NCBI GenBank assembly: GCA_015680685.1
Contig: MNCI01002041.1
Coordinates: 924,547 to 988,546 of the forward strand
Origin: Gnetum montanum
Taxonomy: Eukaryota > Streptophyta > Gnetopsida > Gnetales > Gnetaceae
Direction of reading: 5' to 3'
DNA length: 64,000 nucleotides
Within the stretch, counting starts at the first letter, position 1, and each line of letters begins with the position of its first letter. The notes below the pieces were generated by a model. It worked only from the letters and a program-made list of their open reading frames with translations. It made no database searches and was not told the DNA's origin. The position numbers and the translations under genes were made by a program. Of the stretch, positions 1-13,144 are shown piece by piece.

Positions 1-429
1 ACCAAAGGACTACCTTTAGGCATGAATAACATGTCTTTCTAGTAACATGGTAATGTAGCACTTATCGTACTCTTACTCCCATTTTTCATTAGATCTACAA
101 GGATATAATACATCCTTAGTAACAAGATAGAACTCATAGCAATAATCCAAGAGAATCAACAAGTTCCTTTGATCTCACACCCTCATTATTCCCACTTGGT
201 TCTTCACTCTTCTATCCAAGCATAAATATCATAGGTTTATTCTTAATTTTAGTATGAGAAGAATATCATTATGTCCATGGTAAGAATCTCTCATTATTAG
301 AATGGGTGGATGGATGTCATGGTCTCACTATACAGGTAATTAGTCCTTTTATGATTGATAATATAGGGAAATCTTCACTTTATTAGGACTACATCATTGT
401 TGATGCAATATCTCAAGATGTGTTTTATT

Positions 430-720
430 AAAAATTTAACAACAATATGTACAAGAAAAAATATTGGCAAAGTATAGGAAAATTGGAGAAGATATCAAAA
501 AGTGAAAGAATAGTAAGAATGAAAAATTGGCAAAGAATTGAAAAATGTCAAAGAATGGGAAAATGATTAAGAATTGAAAAAGTATAAAAGAATGAAAAGA
601 TATCAAAGAATGTGAAAATTGGTAAGAAATGTGAAAAAGTATAATAAGAAATTATAAATAAAAAAAGAATTAGAAAAAAAAAATTTGAAAAGCACTTACT
701 AATTCCTAGATTAAGATAAG
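430..720. repeat. A-rich minisatellite-like tract
   Basis: Loosely repeated short units of the type AAAGAATG / AAAAATTGGCAAAG on the plus strand, with almost no C. It sits left of the protease of element A, where an RT-proximal linker would be expected. The small reverse ORF here is a by-product of the low-complexity sequence. Confidence 0.5.
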
Positions 721-1379
721 ATATCTCCCCCATGATTGCACTCATGGACAAGTGTTCAAGAAATGGATCCTAGATCCCTTGGATCATACACTCTATGTTT
801 TTCATTTATCATCCTTACTGACTTAGTTTTTTGGTTATCATCCCATGTAATCTTAATGATAATCAAATTTTGATCTTTTGAGGACACATATCTCATTAGA
901 GTAAATGATCTTTCCATTTGAAAAAGTCCAACTATTTTTTCTTGTTGATTCCTAATTTTAAATTTTAAGTCCTTATTTCCCTTATTTGTTGTTGTATCAT
1001 TATGGTTTATGACATCCTTTTGTGAGTTCTAAATTTGGGTCATTTTCTTAGAGTAGGAGTTAATAAGTGGATTAGAAGTTTTCATGCATGTTTTGGACAA
1101 TTTCATGTTCTCATCTTTTGACCACTGGATGTCTTTTGGTTTAGTGGTCACTATCGTTTTTTGTACACACACTTATTTCTCACATTTTTTGTGGGATATT
1201 GTAAGGATTATGTTGACCTTTTGAGCTTTCTATCCACAACTTCACATTTCATTATCTTTAGTAATGCATGAAATTATTTGCATATGTATGACTCCTTGCA
1301 CATATTCTTTGGAGATTTCCATAGATAAATCTCTCATTCCTAACTTAGCATCTATTGTGCTAAGTCATGCTCTTTCCAT

Positions 1380-4258
1380 TATGATAAGAAATTTCTTATT
1401 ATCATTTGTCATATTAATCACTAGAAAATATGCTAGATAGGACCACCCCTTGATAGTGGTTACTAAATCTTCTATCTATTCCAAAGAAATGCTGATAGAT
1501 TTATTTGCTAGCTCTAGGCTTATATTGTGCTTCTTTAAGGGTGGTAGGTTCCATGCCTTATATGTTTCTTGAAAGATCAAATTCACTCCAAAACCTAAGT
1601 CTAGTAGAACCTTGTATAGTGAACTTCCAGCTACTTGTAAATAAATCAAAAGAATTCCTAGATCAATTCTTTTCTTAGGAAGTGTCCTTGACTTTATTCA
1701 ATCTAATACCATATTTGTTAACATGACAGTTATAAGTTGCTAATTTGGTTGTTATGAAAGCATAGTGTTCAGAGGAGGATCTATCATATAAGGAACATAA
1801 TTCAATGAAGTACTAGCCCATTCAATACTTGTCCTAAAGAAAGGATGTTTCCTTGATTTTTCCTTAGTGTTGCTAATATGATCCTCTCTTTGTATATTCA
1901 CTACCCTTATAGCACTTCTTTGCTAAGGTTGTGATGGCAATTCTCCTTGCATTATAGGTGGTGGCACAAGTGGTAGATGGTTAGAAGGTTAACTCAATGA
2001 ACTAGTTGCTTGTTGATGCACATATGGATTGGAATCCATTCTTAAAGGTGTTGGTCTATTGTATGTCAATGGATAGTACTATGAAGTCTAAACTACTACA
2101 TTTCCTAGAGATATCAGATGCTAGACATGGTATACATAAGGGTCTGGTTGCTAATATGGGTACTACTATCTGGGTGATGGCATTACCCATGATTGTGTTC
2201 ATTGCCACTATTGATGGTACTGCTCTTGTGGCTACAAGTAAGCTCCACTGGGGTAGTAGGCTAGTTGGAAGCTTTATTGGTAGTTACCTTGAGGGTAAGG
2301 TAACCATTTTAGCATTTTCTTCTTAATGAATCTTGTATTAAATGCATATGCCCCTATTTCTTGCAAATGCGCCATTATAGAATAACACCCTTTATGATGT
2401 TCATACTAGCACACTATACACACTTCCTCCTTATTTGGGTTTTTATCATAACATTCTGCCACTAAAGCAACTTTTCCTGTTCATCTATAGTCTTTTTTCT
2501 TATTTTTCTCCTTGCCATCACTAAAGGCTTGTTTAGTTATTTCTTCTATGATTTTCAAAGTTGTAGTAAATTTTTTGTCCACTGAAGCCCACAAATTTTC
2601 TACCTTGGTGGCTATACTAGTAACAAATTTTTGAATAGGTAGAGTTTTCTTCAAGATAACCTCTTCCAAGGTTTCTTCTTTCTATTGATCACATACTTGT
2701 ACATCTCTCTTCTAGATAGATGGATTTCTATTATACTCTTTGGCTGATTCTCTCTTCTTTAATTCATCCTCTTCCTTTTCCACTTGGTTAATGAGTCTTT
2801 GAATAATGGATGGTCATTTTAGATAGTCTACCCTAGGAATAAACCCTTAAGGGTTTCCTTGGTATTATTCCTTAGCCCATCACCAATATGTCTAAGCTAC
2901 TTCCTTTGAGAAAATTCATGGCTTGGGCACCTATGGAAAAGTGAATAGTATCTATCCATCACCACATCAAGGGATTCATGGATCCCTTGCTTCCAACCCT
3001 AGATCTACTTCCTAAGATTGGGCACTCAGAAGTAGGTTTAGTATTTTTTATTGAAAATTTCAAGCATGGTACTTCATTTTCTAATAGATTCAAGTTTTAA
3101 TGATCTATACTAGCTTTCTACCTCTTTGATAAGTGTTTGAGGAAACAACTTAAGTTTCTACCAGTCACTCTCTATATTTTGTAGGGCACAGGCATCGTGA
3201 AAGGCTTGAAGGTAATGTTGGGGATCTGCATTATACTTACCTTTAAACTTAGGCATAATCTTCATCTCAAGTTGCTTAATACAATTTTCCCTCACATGCC
3301 TAGTTGAAATATATATAGTGTCCCTTATGTTTATCATGCTACAAGTAGCCAATAGGGGTTCTTCATGATCCTAGGGTTTGTATGCTCGATTGTAGTGATG
3401 CCCCCTTTGGTGCTCATATCTCTCTCTTTCTTCACATCTATACCTATTCCTTCATGGTTCATGCTCTTCATTGTCTTCATCAAAATGTCTTGGGTGATAG
3501 TCATGTCGATCATGAGTCAGATGTCTCTCCTTGTCATGATCTCTATACCTTTGTTTCCTTTGGTCAAAGTCCATTGATGATCATGAGGATGAAGATGAAA
3601 TAGTGGGAAAACAATGCCAACTAGTTCTCCTTTTGTGACTTTAATATTCATCCCTTTGTGATCTAGTAGAAGCTCTTGGCCTTGATTCATACTTGTACTT
3701 AGAGTCTTTTGCTTCTCTTCTTGGTGTCTTTGCTAAGGTTGAATGTAGATGGACCTTGACAGGTCCTTCTAGTTGAGTGATTGATGTCTAAGAATGGACT
3801 TCATGATCATAGTGGATTTTTTCTACTACAAATGCATCACCATCAAGTTCCTCTAGGAAAATAGGAGAGTTAACTTACTTTACTTTATTATGCTCATGTT
3901 TGGTTTGCACAGTAGCTTCTCTCTGCACCTGTGCCTTTGTGGGCTGATAGGGTCTTGTCATGTGTTTGGCCACATGGTACCCTTCTTGCACATGACTCAA
4001 ATTCATTTCCCTTAAAGCTATTTGAAGCATGGTGGGTGCTAAATGTCTTAGAGGCAAAATGATGTTGCCTTGTAGGTCTCTCCATCTCAATTGCCCATCT
4101 AGGTGAAAGGTAAATGTGAAATCAAGGTACTAAGGATCATTGTGAGTATATGAGATTCTTGTTTGCATAGGCATATCCCAGTCTTCATCATCATTTTTTT
4201 TGTCATTGCCCCTTTGCATCTCTTTGGCAAGTGATAGTTTTCCCTTAGTTGAGGCCAT
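1380..4258 (-). pseudogene. Decayed gag-protease polyprotein of element A
   Basis: Read on the reverse strand from ATG at 4258 (MASTKGKLSL). An N-terminal gag part (about 4258-3875) is followed by a retrotransposon gag domain around 3352-2880, including the segment MPKFKGKYNADPQHYLQAF and a Q-rich, charged continuation. A zinc-knuckle-like remnant (Y-E-H-x-K-G-C) lies near 2400-2340, and a retropepsin-like segment near 1650-1380 carries LLDLGFGVNLI in place of the usual D-S/T-G-A active-site stretch. Many in-frame TAG codons and frame changes show that it is non-functional. The role is inferred from the family: capsid/nucleocapsid and polyprotein-processing protease. Element B repeats the gag part at 19442-17640. 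Confidence 0.7.
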
Positions 4259-4383
4259 GTTATAAGTGTGACACTTGGTTAAGTGTGTATTATTAGAATT
4301 ATTTAAAAATTATAAAGATTAACTTTATGGTTCCTAATAAAATGAACTTTTGTAAGATAAATTACTTAGCACACATTGATACA

Positions 4384-4401
4384 ACCCCAGAAATGACACC
4401 A
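4384..4401 (-). other. Primer-binding site of element A (tRNA-Asp type)
   Basis: The reverse strand reads TGGTGTCATTTCTGGGGT, a decayed match to the complement of the plant tRNA-Asp 3' end (TGGCGCCGTTGCCGGGG). It directly follows the LTR end, and gag starts about 130 bases further on. Confidence 0.6.
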
Positions 4402-4404
4402 ATG

Positions 4405-5240
4405 ATGAGCAGTCGAGTATTCCAACACTCTACCATAAAATTCATGAGTGCTAGTGCACAACCATATCATAATCTATAGATGGACAATGTAGTTACACTA
4501 GTAATTGATGTTAAGTTTGAGATGGTTGTCTTTCCACTTTGAGCTAGTGAAGTTCAAGTGTATGGTTTAGCTCTTAGTGAGGTGTATGATTAATTGATGT
4601 TGTGGGCTCTTAGTACTTCTAAATATAAACATAGTTGAAGATAAAAGTCTAAATCTAATTAACTAGTAATGCATAAATCTGACTTAGCCTACTACAATGG
4701 ACATCTAGTCCTAGTCTACAATACATGCCTTGGACTCATGTAGTCATCACTAAGATTACCAAGTGGTATTATTATTGAGTGAATTAAGTAACACCGCTAC
4801 TAGTTTACCAGATAACTACACTTAGTGCTTGAAACTAGTTGTATCCATTTCACTTACTAATGACATGTAAAATGAAGTGCTTGGAATGTAAATGATTAAC
4901 TAAGAAAATAATAAAAATTATGCTAATTAAATAAGTGAAACTAAGGGAATGCTACAATGATGGAAAGCAATCTCAATTTTTATTGCCATCATGAATTGCA
5001 TTCAAGTATAATTCATGCAAATAAAGAATTTGAACAACTGTCAAACATGACAATTCAAGCATCCACTCTATTGCTAAAGTTATGAAAACAAATTACAAGA
5101 GTCTAGCTAAGGATAGAATGAAAAGTTATGGATTGTATGCCCAAGTTCTGGTATTTATAGGGTTGTACACATCCTAAGATATTGCATCAACAATGATGTA
5201 GCATGGGTTACGACATCGTATCTATGAAATCATGACTATG
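4405..5240 (-). repeat. 5' LTR of element A (outer end uncertain)
   Basis: Starts at the primer site and runs to about 5240 by comparison with the LTR of element B (19595-20451), which shares the sequence next to the primer site, a TATA box at a similar distance and a CATGACT motif near the outer end. The left LTR of the pair is outside the window, so the outer boundary is an estimate. Confidence 0.45.
5152..5159 (-). promoter_or_regulatory. TATA box in LTR of element A
   Basis: TATAAATA on the reverse strand, about 750 bases upstream of the primer site, where an LTR promoter is expected. Confidence 0.45.
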
Positions 5241-6470
5241 ATATTGTAGATACCATATCATAGTGCAACAAATATTGACTTTATTAGTTTGGATCTTGGA
5301 CAGAAAGGCTAATGATCACTTTAATCACATTACATAGAAAGATTCATTATGCCTATGGTAAGGCACCTCATGTCCCAATTTTTGCAATCCCTTCTAAACC
5401 CATTTCACCTCACTAGTATATTTAATCATAATTCTATGATTTTGTATAATATAGTGTTATTTTCCCATTCTAGTGATACTAACATGTGTGTTTTACAAGA
5501 CAAATATGTTCTACATTCAACTTCTTGAGTGCCTACGAACACTTATAAGCATGGATATACAAGGGCACTAAAGGAAAAAGATTGTTTTAGGGAGGATCCA
5601 CTTGTATAACTATTGTAACTCATACCTAAAAATCAATTCCACATCATCTTATGTCTCTAAGACACTTTAACTACTAATTTTTACTTCCCTAAGTCTTTAT
5701 TTCTGACCATACGTTTCATAGTTCTCAATCCATTTCATATATACCTAATTGACCTTCATTGCCCAAGATTCCTTTTTTATGATCTTTGAATGCTAACTTT
5801 TTGTAATCCAAGCATCATCTATTATTCAAGACCCTGTAGACAACCTCTACATCTTCCAAACTATCTAATTAATTCAATGTTTCCATCAAAAATTGCTCAA
5901 AAATCAAAATTTCTCAATGAGGATGTCATAGCTATTATGTATTAGGTGATATGATGTTAGAGCTATGATGTCATATCAATGATGTTGTGCATATTAAAAA
6001 AAATTTTATATACATGCAAGAGTTAGAAATTTTTTTCATTTTTCCATTTCAATGCAAGGGGAGTTTTTGCAATTTTTCTAAGCTTTGACACTTGAACTTC
6101 CCAACTACCTAACTTCCTCACTACATTTCTGATTTGTAAAATTCTTAAACCTTGTTGATCCTAAAGTGCTCAAATTAGATTTTTTTTTTTTTGGGTGGGG
6201 GAGGGCATGGGGCACACAGGGGAAGGGGTACATTGCACATAGATAAGGAAAGTTGAGCCAAAATTTTATAATGCTTAGAAGATAATATAAAGGGTAAGTA
6301 TAAGAATGTAATAAGAATATTTCAATTAACTAATCAAATTAAAGCCAATGGACTTAACTAATTCTTCTAACCAACCATACCAACCATTCAAGGATACAAA
6401 AAACAAGAAAATGAAAATTATGAGAGGCCATCATAATCAAATATATAACAATTAGGGATTTCTTTTTGAA
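5241..6470. other. No recognisable gene; AT-rich spacer
   Basis: I see no coding signal. The stretch is AT-rich and contains a poly-T run followed by a G-rich block (about 6180-6230). Before element C inserted, its right end was contiguous with base 28767. Confidence 0.5.
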
Positions 6471-6475
6471 ATTTC
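6471..6475. other. Target-site duplication of element C, left copy
   Basis: ATTTC directly before the 5' LTR of C. The same five bases occur at 28762-28766 directly after the 3' LTR. This fixes both ends of C and shows that the two distant LTR pieces belong to one insertion. Confidence 0.85.
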
Positions 6476-7049
6476 TATTACATCCCATCTAGAGACAATA
6501 CATATGGTTATACACTTATGATTTATACAATACATGTGGAGTCTCGGTGGGTTGTTGGGGACAACTTAATGTATTTTATATGTTATGAGGCTTCATATTT
6601 ATGTTACGATTATGATGTCTTTACATGCTTCGTTAATGTGATTATGTACACTAGCCCTATGTGATGTGTTAGAGATGTGATATTGTTAGCAAGGATGTTG
6701 GATTGGGGTACAAGAGCATCTCTTTGGTATGTCTTTATGCTTTATGTATGATTTTGGTATTTATGAATTTGTACTATAGTGCTATGTTGTGTGATGTTTG
6801 GAAGTGATTTTAGCATGTGAAGGTGTAGAGAGTTAGATAAGGATCTCCTAGGTTCAAGAAAATTTTAATTTGAAGTCTCAATGTGGTTGTTATGGACATT
6901 GGAAGTTCATGGTATCAGTTTTAGGAAATAAAAGAAAATCAACTTATAAAAACAATTTCATTAAAAAAAAAGTAAAAGTCAAATTTTTTTTATGCATGTG
7001 ACATGTGGTATGTGGGGAAAAGAAGCTCATCGTTGTTTTTGTTTAACAG
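6476..7049 (+). repeat. 5' LTR of element C, first part
   Basis: Aligns with 26108-26692 of the 3' LTR. It begins TATTACATC where the other LTR has TGTTACATC. Similarity stops abruptly after TTTGTTTAACA at 7049. The next 900 bases of the LTR (26693-27592 in the 3' copy) are missing here. Confidence 0.85.
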
Positions 7050-7225
7050 GTCAATCAAGGAATGAATTAGAGTAGTAGGTAGCAACCACCTATGCATTAT
7101 ACAAGAAAGAGTTTGTGGATAGAAAAGCTACTTTGTAAAAAATCCATGTAGAAAACTCAAAACTGGAGATGATCAAAGCTTACTACCATGGATAGAAAGA
7201 TTTTTCTTTAGACCTGGCTAGAAGC
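7050..7225. other. Unassigned filler between LTR of C and LTR of N
   Basis: About 175 bases that match neither the C LTR on the left nor the N LTR on the right by eye. They lie at the breakpoint of a deletion that removed part of three nested units, so they may be repair filler or a remnant of element B. Confidence 0.4.
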
Positions 7226-8870
7226 TAAAAATTTATCTAAGTGCTGAGACTACTCTCTTCATTGTCCTAGAGAGTAGTCAGCCTCTTGTGGAGAGTATAG
7301 CCAGCATGAAGGCCTACTTTTTGCAAAATTTTCTAAGTGTTGAGACTACACTCTCTACTTCCCTAGAGTGTAGTTAGCCTCATGCAAAGCATAGTTAACA
7401 CAAAGGCTAGTTTTACAAACTTTTCTAAGTGTCAAGCTAGCTACTGCAAAATTTTCTAAGTCTTGAGATTATTCTCTCCACTACCCCAGAGCATAGTCAA
7501 GCATAGTCAACACAAAGACATAATTTTTTGCAGACTTTTCCAAGTGTTGAGACTATGCTCTCCACCAACCTAGAGCATAGTCAAGCATAGTCAACTAGAA
7601 GCTAGTTTCTACAAGTTTTGATAAGTGTTGAGACTATGCTCACCTCCCAATTAGGAGCATAGTGAGCCTCCCATGGAGAGCGTAGTCAACACAGTCATTT
7701 TTTGTAAAATTTTTGTAAGTGTGGAACTATGCTATCCCCCAATCTAAAGCATAGTCAAGTGTAGTTAGCTAGAACAGCCTCCAAAGGCCTCCACAACATA
7801 GCATTGACATTTAGGTTAGCTCTAACTCATCTCTGACAAGCGTAGTTAGCAAAATGCATCTTTTCTTGTATCCCTTTTGTCCCCAAAATTGTAACTACAC
7901 TTTACCCATACAAGCGAGTGGAGAGCATAGTCTTCAAAGTTGCATTTTTTAGATACATTGCAATCCTCTCGGTGCATATACATGTAGTTGGCAACATAGT
8001 AATAGTCTCATAGTCTCACAGAGTCCAGCAAAGTACTCCAGAGCATAACACCACTAGCCTTAATGGAGAGCATAGTTTGATGACAACATAGTCTTGACCA
8101 TTCCATTTTCCACATGGTAGTAACTCCATGTTTCATGATAAACCTAGCCCTATAAATAGCCTTTCCCTCAACGTTTTAGGGTTTGGAAAAAAATTGAAGC
8201 ATTGGCACGTTTGTGTTAGTAAGAATCAAACCATTAGTAAACCAGAGGTATTTCAACGAACCAGAGAGAGGCAAAGTTGTGAACCACCATAGCTCACCAT
8301 AGTCCATCATTGTAGCCCACCGCACACTATGATAACCAACTTGGTAGGCACAGACATCATGGTAGAATGTTAGTCTTCATAGCTAGACACTCCTGAGACT
8401 GTGACTACATTATCCACTGTGCCTGTTGTACATAACATACCTTCTCACCCCTTTTGGTGTTAATCATGCTCAACTCCATGTGGGATGGTGTTCCATTTCT
8501 CTCTCTCTCTTTCCTTGCATTTTTATCATTTTATTTTCATTTTCTATTATTTTAACACATAGTCGTGCCTAAAACTATGCTTGGGCGACAACCCCCCACA
8601 TGTTGGTACCCTCATTTTTTCCAGAAACCTAACTACACTCAACCCCATTGACACCATTAACATTGCACACACACTTAACATTATTTTCCCTCAGCATCAT
8701 AACTAACCATTTTGCACTCTGATTACATTCATTAAGTCCTTATTTGATCAACAAGATTGTTTAGGGCATCCTGTCTCTACCTCCAATAGGCCCTCATGTA
8801 GATGTAGGGTTAAACTATGCACCTATGGACCCCCTCGGTGTTCCAGCTACCGATGTTTTTGGTTGTTACA
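7226..8870 (+). repeat. LTR 1 of element N (5'-truncated)
   Basis: Aligns with LTR 2 from about 15949 onward; the first about 190 bases, including the TG end, are absent. The first half (to about 7790) is an array of roughly 90-base units, each with an inverted pair of the type GACTACGCTCT ... AGAGCATAGTC. It ends GGTTGTTACA at 8870, followed by the primer site. Confidence 0.85.
8151..8158 (+). promoter_or_regulatory. TATA box in LTR 1 of element N
   Basis: TATAAATA preceded by a C/T-rich stretch; the same motif occurs at 16903-16910 in LTR 2. Confidence 0.55.
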
Positions 8871-8876
8871 ATGTTT

Positions 8877-8896
8877 TGGTGCTAAAAGGATGGCCC
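8877..8896 (+). other. Primer-binding site of element N
   Basis: TGGTGCTAAAAGGATGGCCC, six bases after the LTR end. The equivalents in E and T are TAGCGCTAGAAGGAGGGC and TGGCGCTAGAAGGAGGGC, so this is one decayed family site. I do not assign the tRNA. Confidence 0.75.
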
Positions 8897-9212
8897 AAAC
8901 CATTTTCCTCTTTAATCTCCATTGCAATTGTCTCATGTGCTCACTACATCACCGTTGCTAGCTTTGAGTTAGTGTAGACCATGATACCCTATGGACCTAT
9001 TGTGTGTGTAGCAGTAGCTAGATCTTCAGGCTAGCATAGTTAGCTCTTAGTATAGAGAGTGTAGTCTCTAGAGTTAACCATTTTTCATAGTTACCAAAGT
9101 TAGCTATTTTTTTACAACCACTAGAGTTAGCTGTTTTTCATAATCAGCAAAGTTAGCCATTTTTCACAACTAGTAACCTCTGTAATCTCCTCTTGTAAGT
9201 TAATTTGAACAC

Positions 9213-12200
9213 ATGAATTCCAAACAACCTTTAACATCAATCCCAATCACACTTGCTGACTTGCCCACCCAACAAGAAAATAGGATTGACCACCCTGCCA
9301 ATCCTACTATGGCAAAGCCAAGGTAATCCCTTAGGCTATGAGGCCAAGATCCCAAGTATACTACACTAAATAACAAACAATACAACTTCATCTATGCAAA
9401 AATCCAAGCAAGCCTATTCATAAACCACTTGGACATGGAAGTGAAATGGGGCTATGAGCTTATCCATCAAAATGGATGGGATTATGTCCCCTCCTCCATC
9501 AACTTCATCCCACTTACTGAACCTTACCGGTGGATGCTAGCTCAGCACATCCGAACGAGTGACTACAAAGTGGGAATAGACTACAAGGAGCCCCTACATG
9601 GGAAGGAGGAAAAGTTCAAAGCTCATTCCAAGAATGAGGACTCCTTTCACACTATCTTCTAGTGGATGATCCTCAATTTAGCCCTCCTACAGTCTCGGTC
9701 ACTTGCCTTTCTTGAGATAGTCATATTCCTAATGTCACCTTCTAGGTTAATGCATGCGGTAGTGACACACTAGATGTAGCATACGCATCATGATGCAATA
9801 CCTCCCATTAACTTACCCTTTGTGGCATTGTGTCAACCTACCTAGTCATCTCTGCCAGTAGTAATCATGCCTACTTAGCCTTACATTCACATAGTACATG
9901 TCTCTTAGCCCTAAACAACTTACACACCTTATCTTGCCTATTTTGTTGGTACCCTTAGTAGTGGTCTAACCCACACACACATGGCTTTCCTTAGTCACTA
10001 TGCCCATTACACAGCCAACACATCAAGCATCTCGTGTGGTTCCACAACCTACAACCAAGTCATGAACCACACAACCAGCACAGTGGGTAGCACAACCAAC
10101 ATAGCCCGTTGTAGCATCCCAAAACTTAGATAAGGCATTCTAACTAATCCAAACCTTGACAGAAGATGTCAAGTGGCTCAAGGCTGCCTCCTCCAAAATA
10201 GTTAAAGTAGTGGACTTCTACTAGGATGACCCCATAAGTGCTACTGTCCCATCACTAACTCTGCCAACTAGGATCCCACTACCCCAATTCACCAAGTACA
10301 ATGGTGAAGGGGATCCCATTGCACACCTGGTGAGGTTCAGGTCCAAGTGCCTATTACTACAAGCATGGCCACATGCTATCATACATGTTTTTGCCATGTC
10401 ATTCACTGGCAAAGCACTAGACTAGTACCGAGCATTGCCCAAATGTTCTATTTCCTCTTTGGAAGACCTCTTAAGCCATCTTGTGACATGCTTCAAGTAC
10501 AACTTGAAGCCTGAAACTACCCTAGACCAACTGATGCAAATCAAGTAGGGCCATTTAAAGCCCATGCAAAAAGTTATCTAATGTTGGAGCACCTCATTAA
10601 ATAAAATTTGAGAACCAATAGTTGAGATGCACCTCTTAGCCATATTTAAGGGTGTAGTTAATGACTTCATCAAGTTGAAATTATACTACTTGGCCTTGCA
10701 ATCTTTGAGCCAAGCCTTTACCTAGACCAAGAGGATACATGATGTAGTAAAAGCCAGTAAGAACCCAATGTATGTGGCCTACAAGAATCTGCATGCTAGA
10801 AAGTACAAGGATAAAGGGAAGTAAAGTGCAACCATGGCAACTATGGCCAAAGAGGCCAAAACAACCAACTCAAGGCCAATAGCCAGGCTACCCAAGGCCT
10901 TGGCCAATAACAAAACCACCAATCCTAACACTGTAGCAACTAACCAATCCACGTCATCAGTGGTCATAGTGTAAGCCACTTCAAGGCCTAACTTTGAGTG
11001 CAAGGATCACTCAAAGTATACCTTGCTGCCATTAAAACCTTTAGAATTGTTGAACCAATTACTAAAGGCTAGATGTATCTAGTACAAGAAAATGTAGATG
11101 CTTGCAAAAGACATGATAGATATTGCAAGCTTCTAAGGAACCCCCCCACATCAGTAGCCCTGAATGAGCCCCTAGTCCCAAAACACTTTAGGCTGGATCG
11201 GTTCTACCATTACCCCCAATTACCCAATCACAACATTGATTTTTGTATAGCCCTGTAGGATTACTCCAAAGAATGATTAACAAAGGTGAGTTAGTACTTG
11301 ACGTTGCTAACCTAGTTAGGCCTTAGAACCAATCTATGGTGGTGTATAAGGATCCTCTAAATGCAAATAATGTAGGCTACATCATCAACACTATGATGAC
11401 AACTAGGAACCAATGCAGTGGCCATTCGTGGTCTATGTGCCCTCTAGCAATGCAAGGGCCCCCTTATCCCCTACAAGTTTGAGGCCTCCATTCATTGTCA
11501 AAGTGCCACTTCAAGTACCTAAAATGCCCTTCATGGTTAGGATTTCACAGCATGTCATAACAATAATTGTTTAGCCACCCTTTTTCTTCAGGATGCCACA
11601 ACATGCTAACTCCTCACCTACTCATGGTCTGGTAGTGGGTAACGCATTGGTCCCTTCTTGCCCAAGGGCCAATCCTACTAGAGAAATTAACAAACCCTCT
11701 AGGTGGCAACTTGGAAGGCCTAATGAGTGCCTCACAGATAGAATGATTAGGTAATGCTAAGAGCAAAGGGCACTAGATCCACAAAAGTCAATACCCCTAT
11801 CTACAGTCTGCATGGCCAAAACAACTAAGGAGGCCACCACTAATAACTCGCAACCAAGCACTAGGGCCCCTACGTAGGTCAATCCAATAAAGCCCAAGTT
11901 GCCTCCTTGCAAAATTGGTCTCTTAGGATGTATGAAAGAAGTCAACACCAACAAAAGTGCAACTAATGGCAAAGACTTCAATGATGCATTAGCCTAAGTT
12001 AAGTAAGTGCTAAAGGAGAAGAACACAACATTGAGCCTCTATGACCTGATCATAACCTCATATGCCCACTAGGAAGCACTAGTGCGAATGTTAACCTCCA
12101 TTTTTATAATGGAGGACATCCTAGAAAATGAGAATTCCATCCATGTAGTAATACCATAAGAATCAAGCTCCACACCCCTCACATTTCATGATGAGGCAAT

Positions 12201-12882
12201 TAAGATCAACCTTGAGAAGGGTGAGGTCATAACTAGCCCCATGTTTATCCCCATACATGTTAAGCAATGCAAGATTTAGAGGGTGCATGTTGATGATGGG
12301 GAAACCACAAATGTTATCCCATACATCATCATTGATAAGTTAGGCCTTATGGATCAAATCAAGCCAACAAAGACCACATGCCTGAAGTCCTTTAGTAGGT
12401 CATGCATCATCATTAAGGGTACTATCACAATAGCCTTCGTGGTAGGGGAGTAGTTCCCCACCATCACCGAATTCATTATCATAGAGGAGATGCCAAGATT
12501 TAACTTGATATTAGGTAGGCATTAGTTGGCCCAGCTATAGGCCATCTTCTCCTCAATTCATCAAGAAATCTACCTTCCGTATGAAGGTGGTGGAGTTATC
12601 ATCCACGATGATAATGCTACCCCTCCAGCTATCAACAACATAGACATGGAGCAAGGGTCAGAGGTGAAATTCCCTGATGACACACCTTTAGTAGACAACA
12701 AAACACATAAGGCTAATGCACCCAAAGAGGTGGTTGAAGTCACTAACCTCCTAGAGAACACCTTGTGGGTAGAATTGCCCTTCAATGTAGTAAGCAAGGA
12801 TCAAGGCGATTATTGAATAGTGTAATCTAGGCCCTATGCACCCCCTAATCCACACCAGATTAGGAGGCAACTACGTAACTAA
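9213..12882 (+). pseudogene. Decayed gag-protease polyprotein of element N (Tat type)
   Basis: Starts MNSKQPLTSIPITLADLP at 9213. The N-terminal domain includes YNFIYAKIQA and ELIHQNGWDYVP; the same segments begin gag in E and T. The capsid-like gag domain starts near 10205 (FTKYNGEGDPIAHLVRFRS, then AIIHVFAMSFTGKALD). A nucleocapsid-like segment near 11195-11260 retains the HYPQLPNHNIDFCIAL remnant of the CxxHxxxGHxTxxC motif seen in T. Protease lies near 12000-12600, with HVDDGETTNVIPY and FNLILGRH. The frame is interrupted by many TAG codons at places where E or T has CAG/CAA or TGG, for example FY*DD against FYQDD. It ends RRQLRN* at 12882, where E and T also end. No RT follows. Confidence 0.8.
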
Positions 12883-13144
12883 GGTATCCCCCTTAGTCCA
12901 AAAGTGTGCTAGGAACCTACCTGCTATTGACTTCCTCACACCCTGCATCCTACTTTCCATTTATGTCACATTAGTACTATAGCATATTATTTGCATTTAG
13001 TTTAATCACTTAGCTTACTATCTACATTACCTACATATTCGATAACTTAGTTTACATTTCTACCATTATTGCTTTAATGCATTTTCTTTCATGCATAAAA
13101 AGCATCAAAACACATAAAAATCATAAAAGCTAAAATCACAAAAA
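12883..13144 (+). other. Untranslated spacer after gag-protease of N
   Basis: No coding signal; C/T-rich then AT-rich with a repeated CATAAAA motif. It leads into the protease-side minisatellite. Confidence 0.4.

Larger units (their letters stand above)
1..4404 (-). mobile_element. Element A: partial Ty3/gypsy-type LTR retrotransposon, internal region
   Basis: Reverse-strand element running off the left edge. In its own orientation it has a 5' LTR (right of 4404), a primer site resembling the 3' end of tRNA-Asp, gag, a zinc-knuckle remnant and a protease. Reverse transcriptase and integrase would lie left of base 1. The reading frame is broken by many stops, mostly TAG. Element B at 17.6-20.45 kb is a related but diverged copy: gag segments and the LTR end next to the primer site align. 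The lineage within Ty3/gypsy is not certain; an Asp-type primer site is known from Athila-like and some other plant gypsy elements. Confidence 0.75.

Noticed and set aside
2006-2326. 106-codon forward ORF inside element A
   Set aside because: It is the complement of the gag-protease linker of A, has no domain, and the coding strand of A is the reverse one.
8000-9000. Considered tRNA or small-RNA genes in the leader regions
   Set aside because: No cloverleaf or A/B-box pair could be recognised; only primer-site complements of tRNA 3' ends are present.
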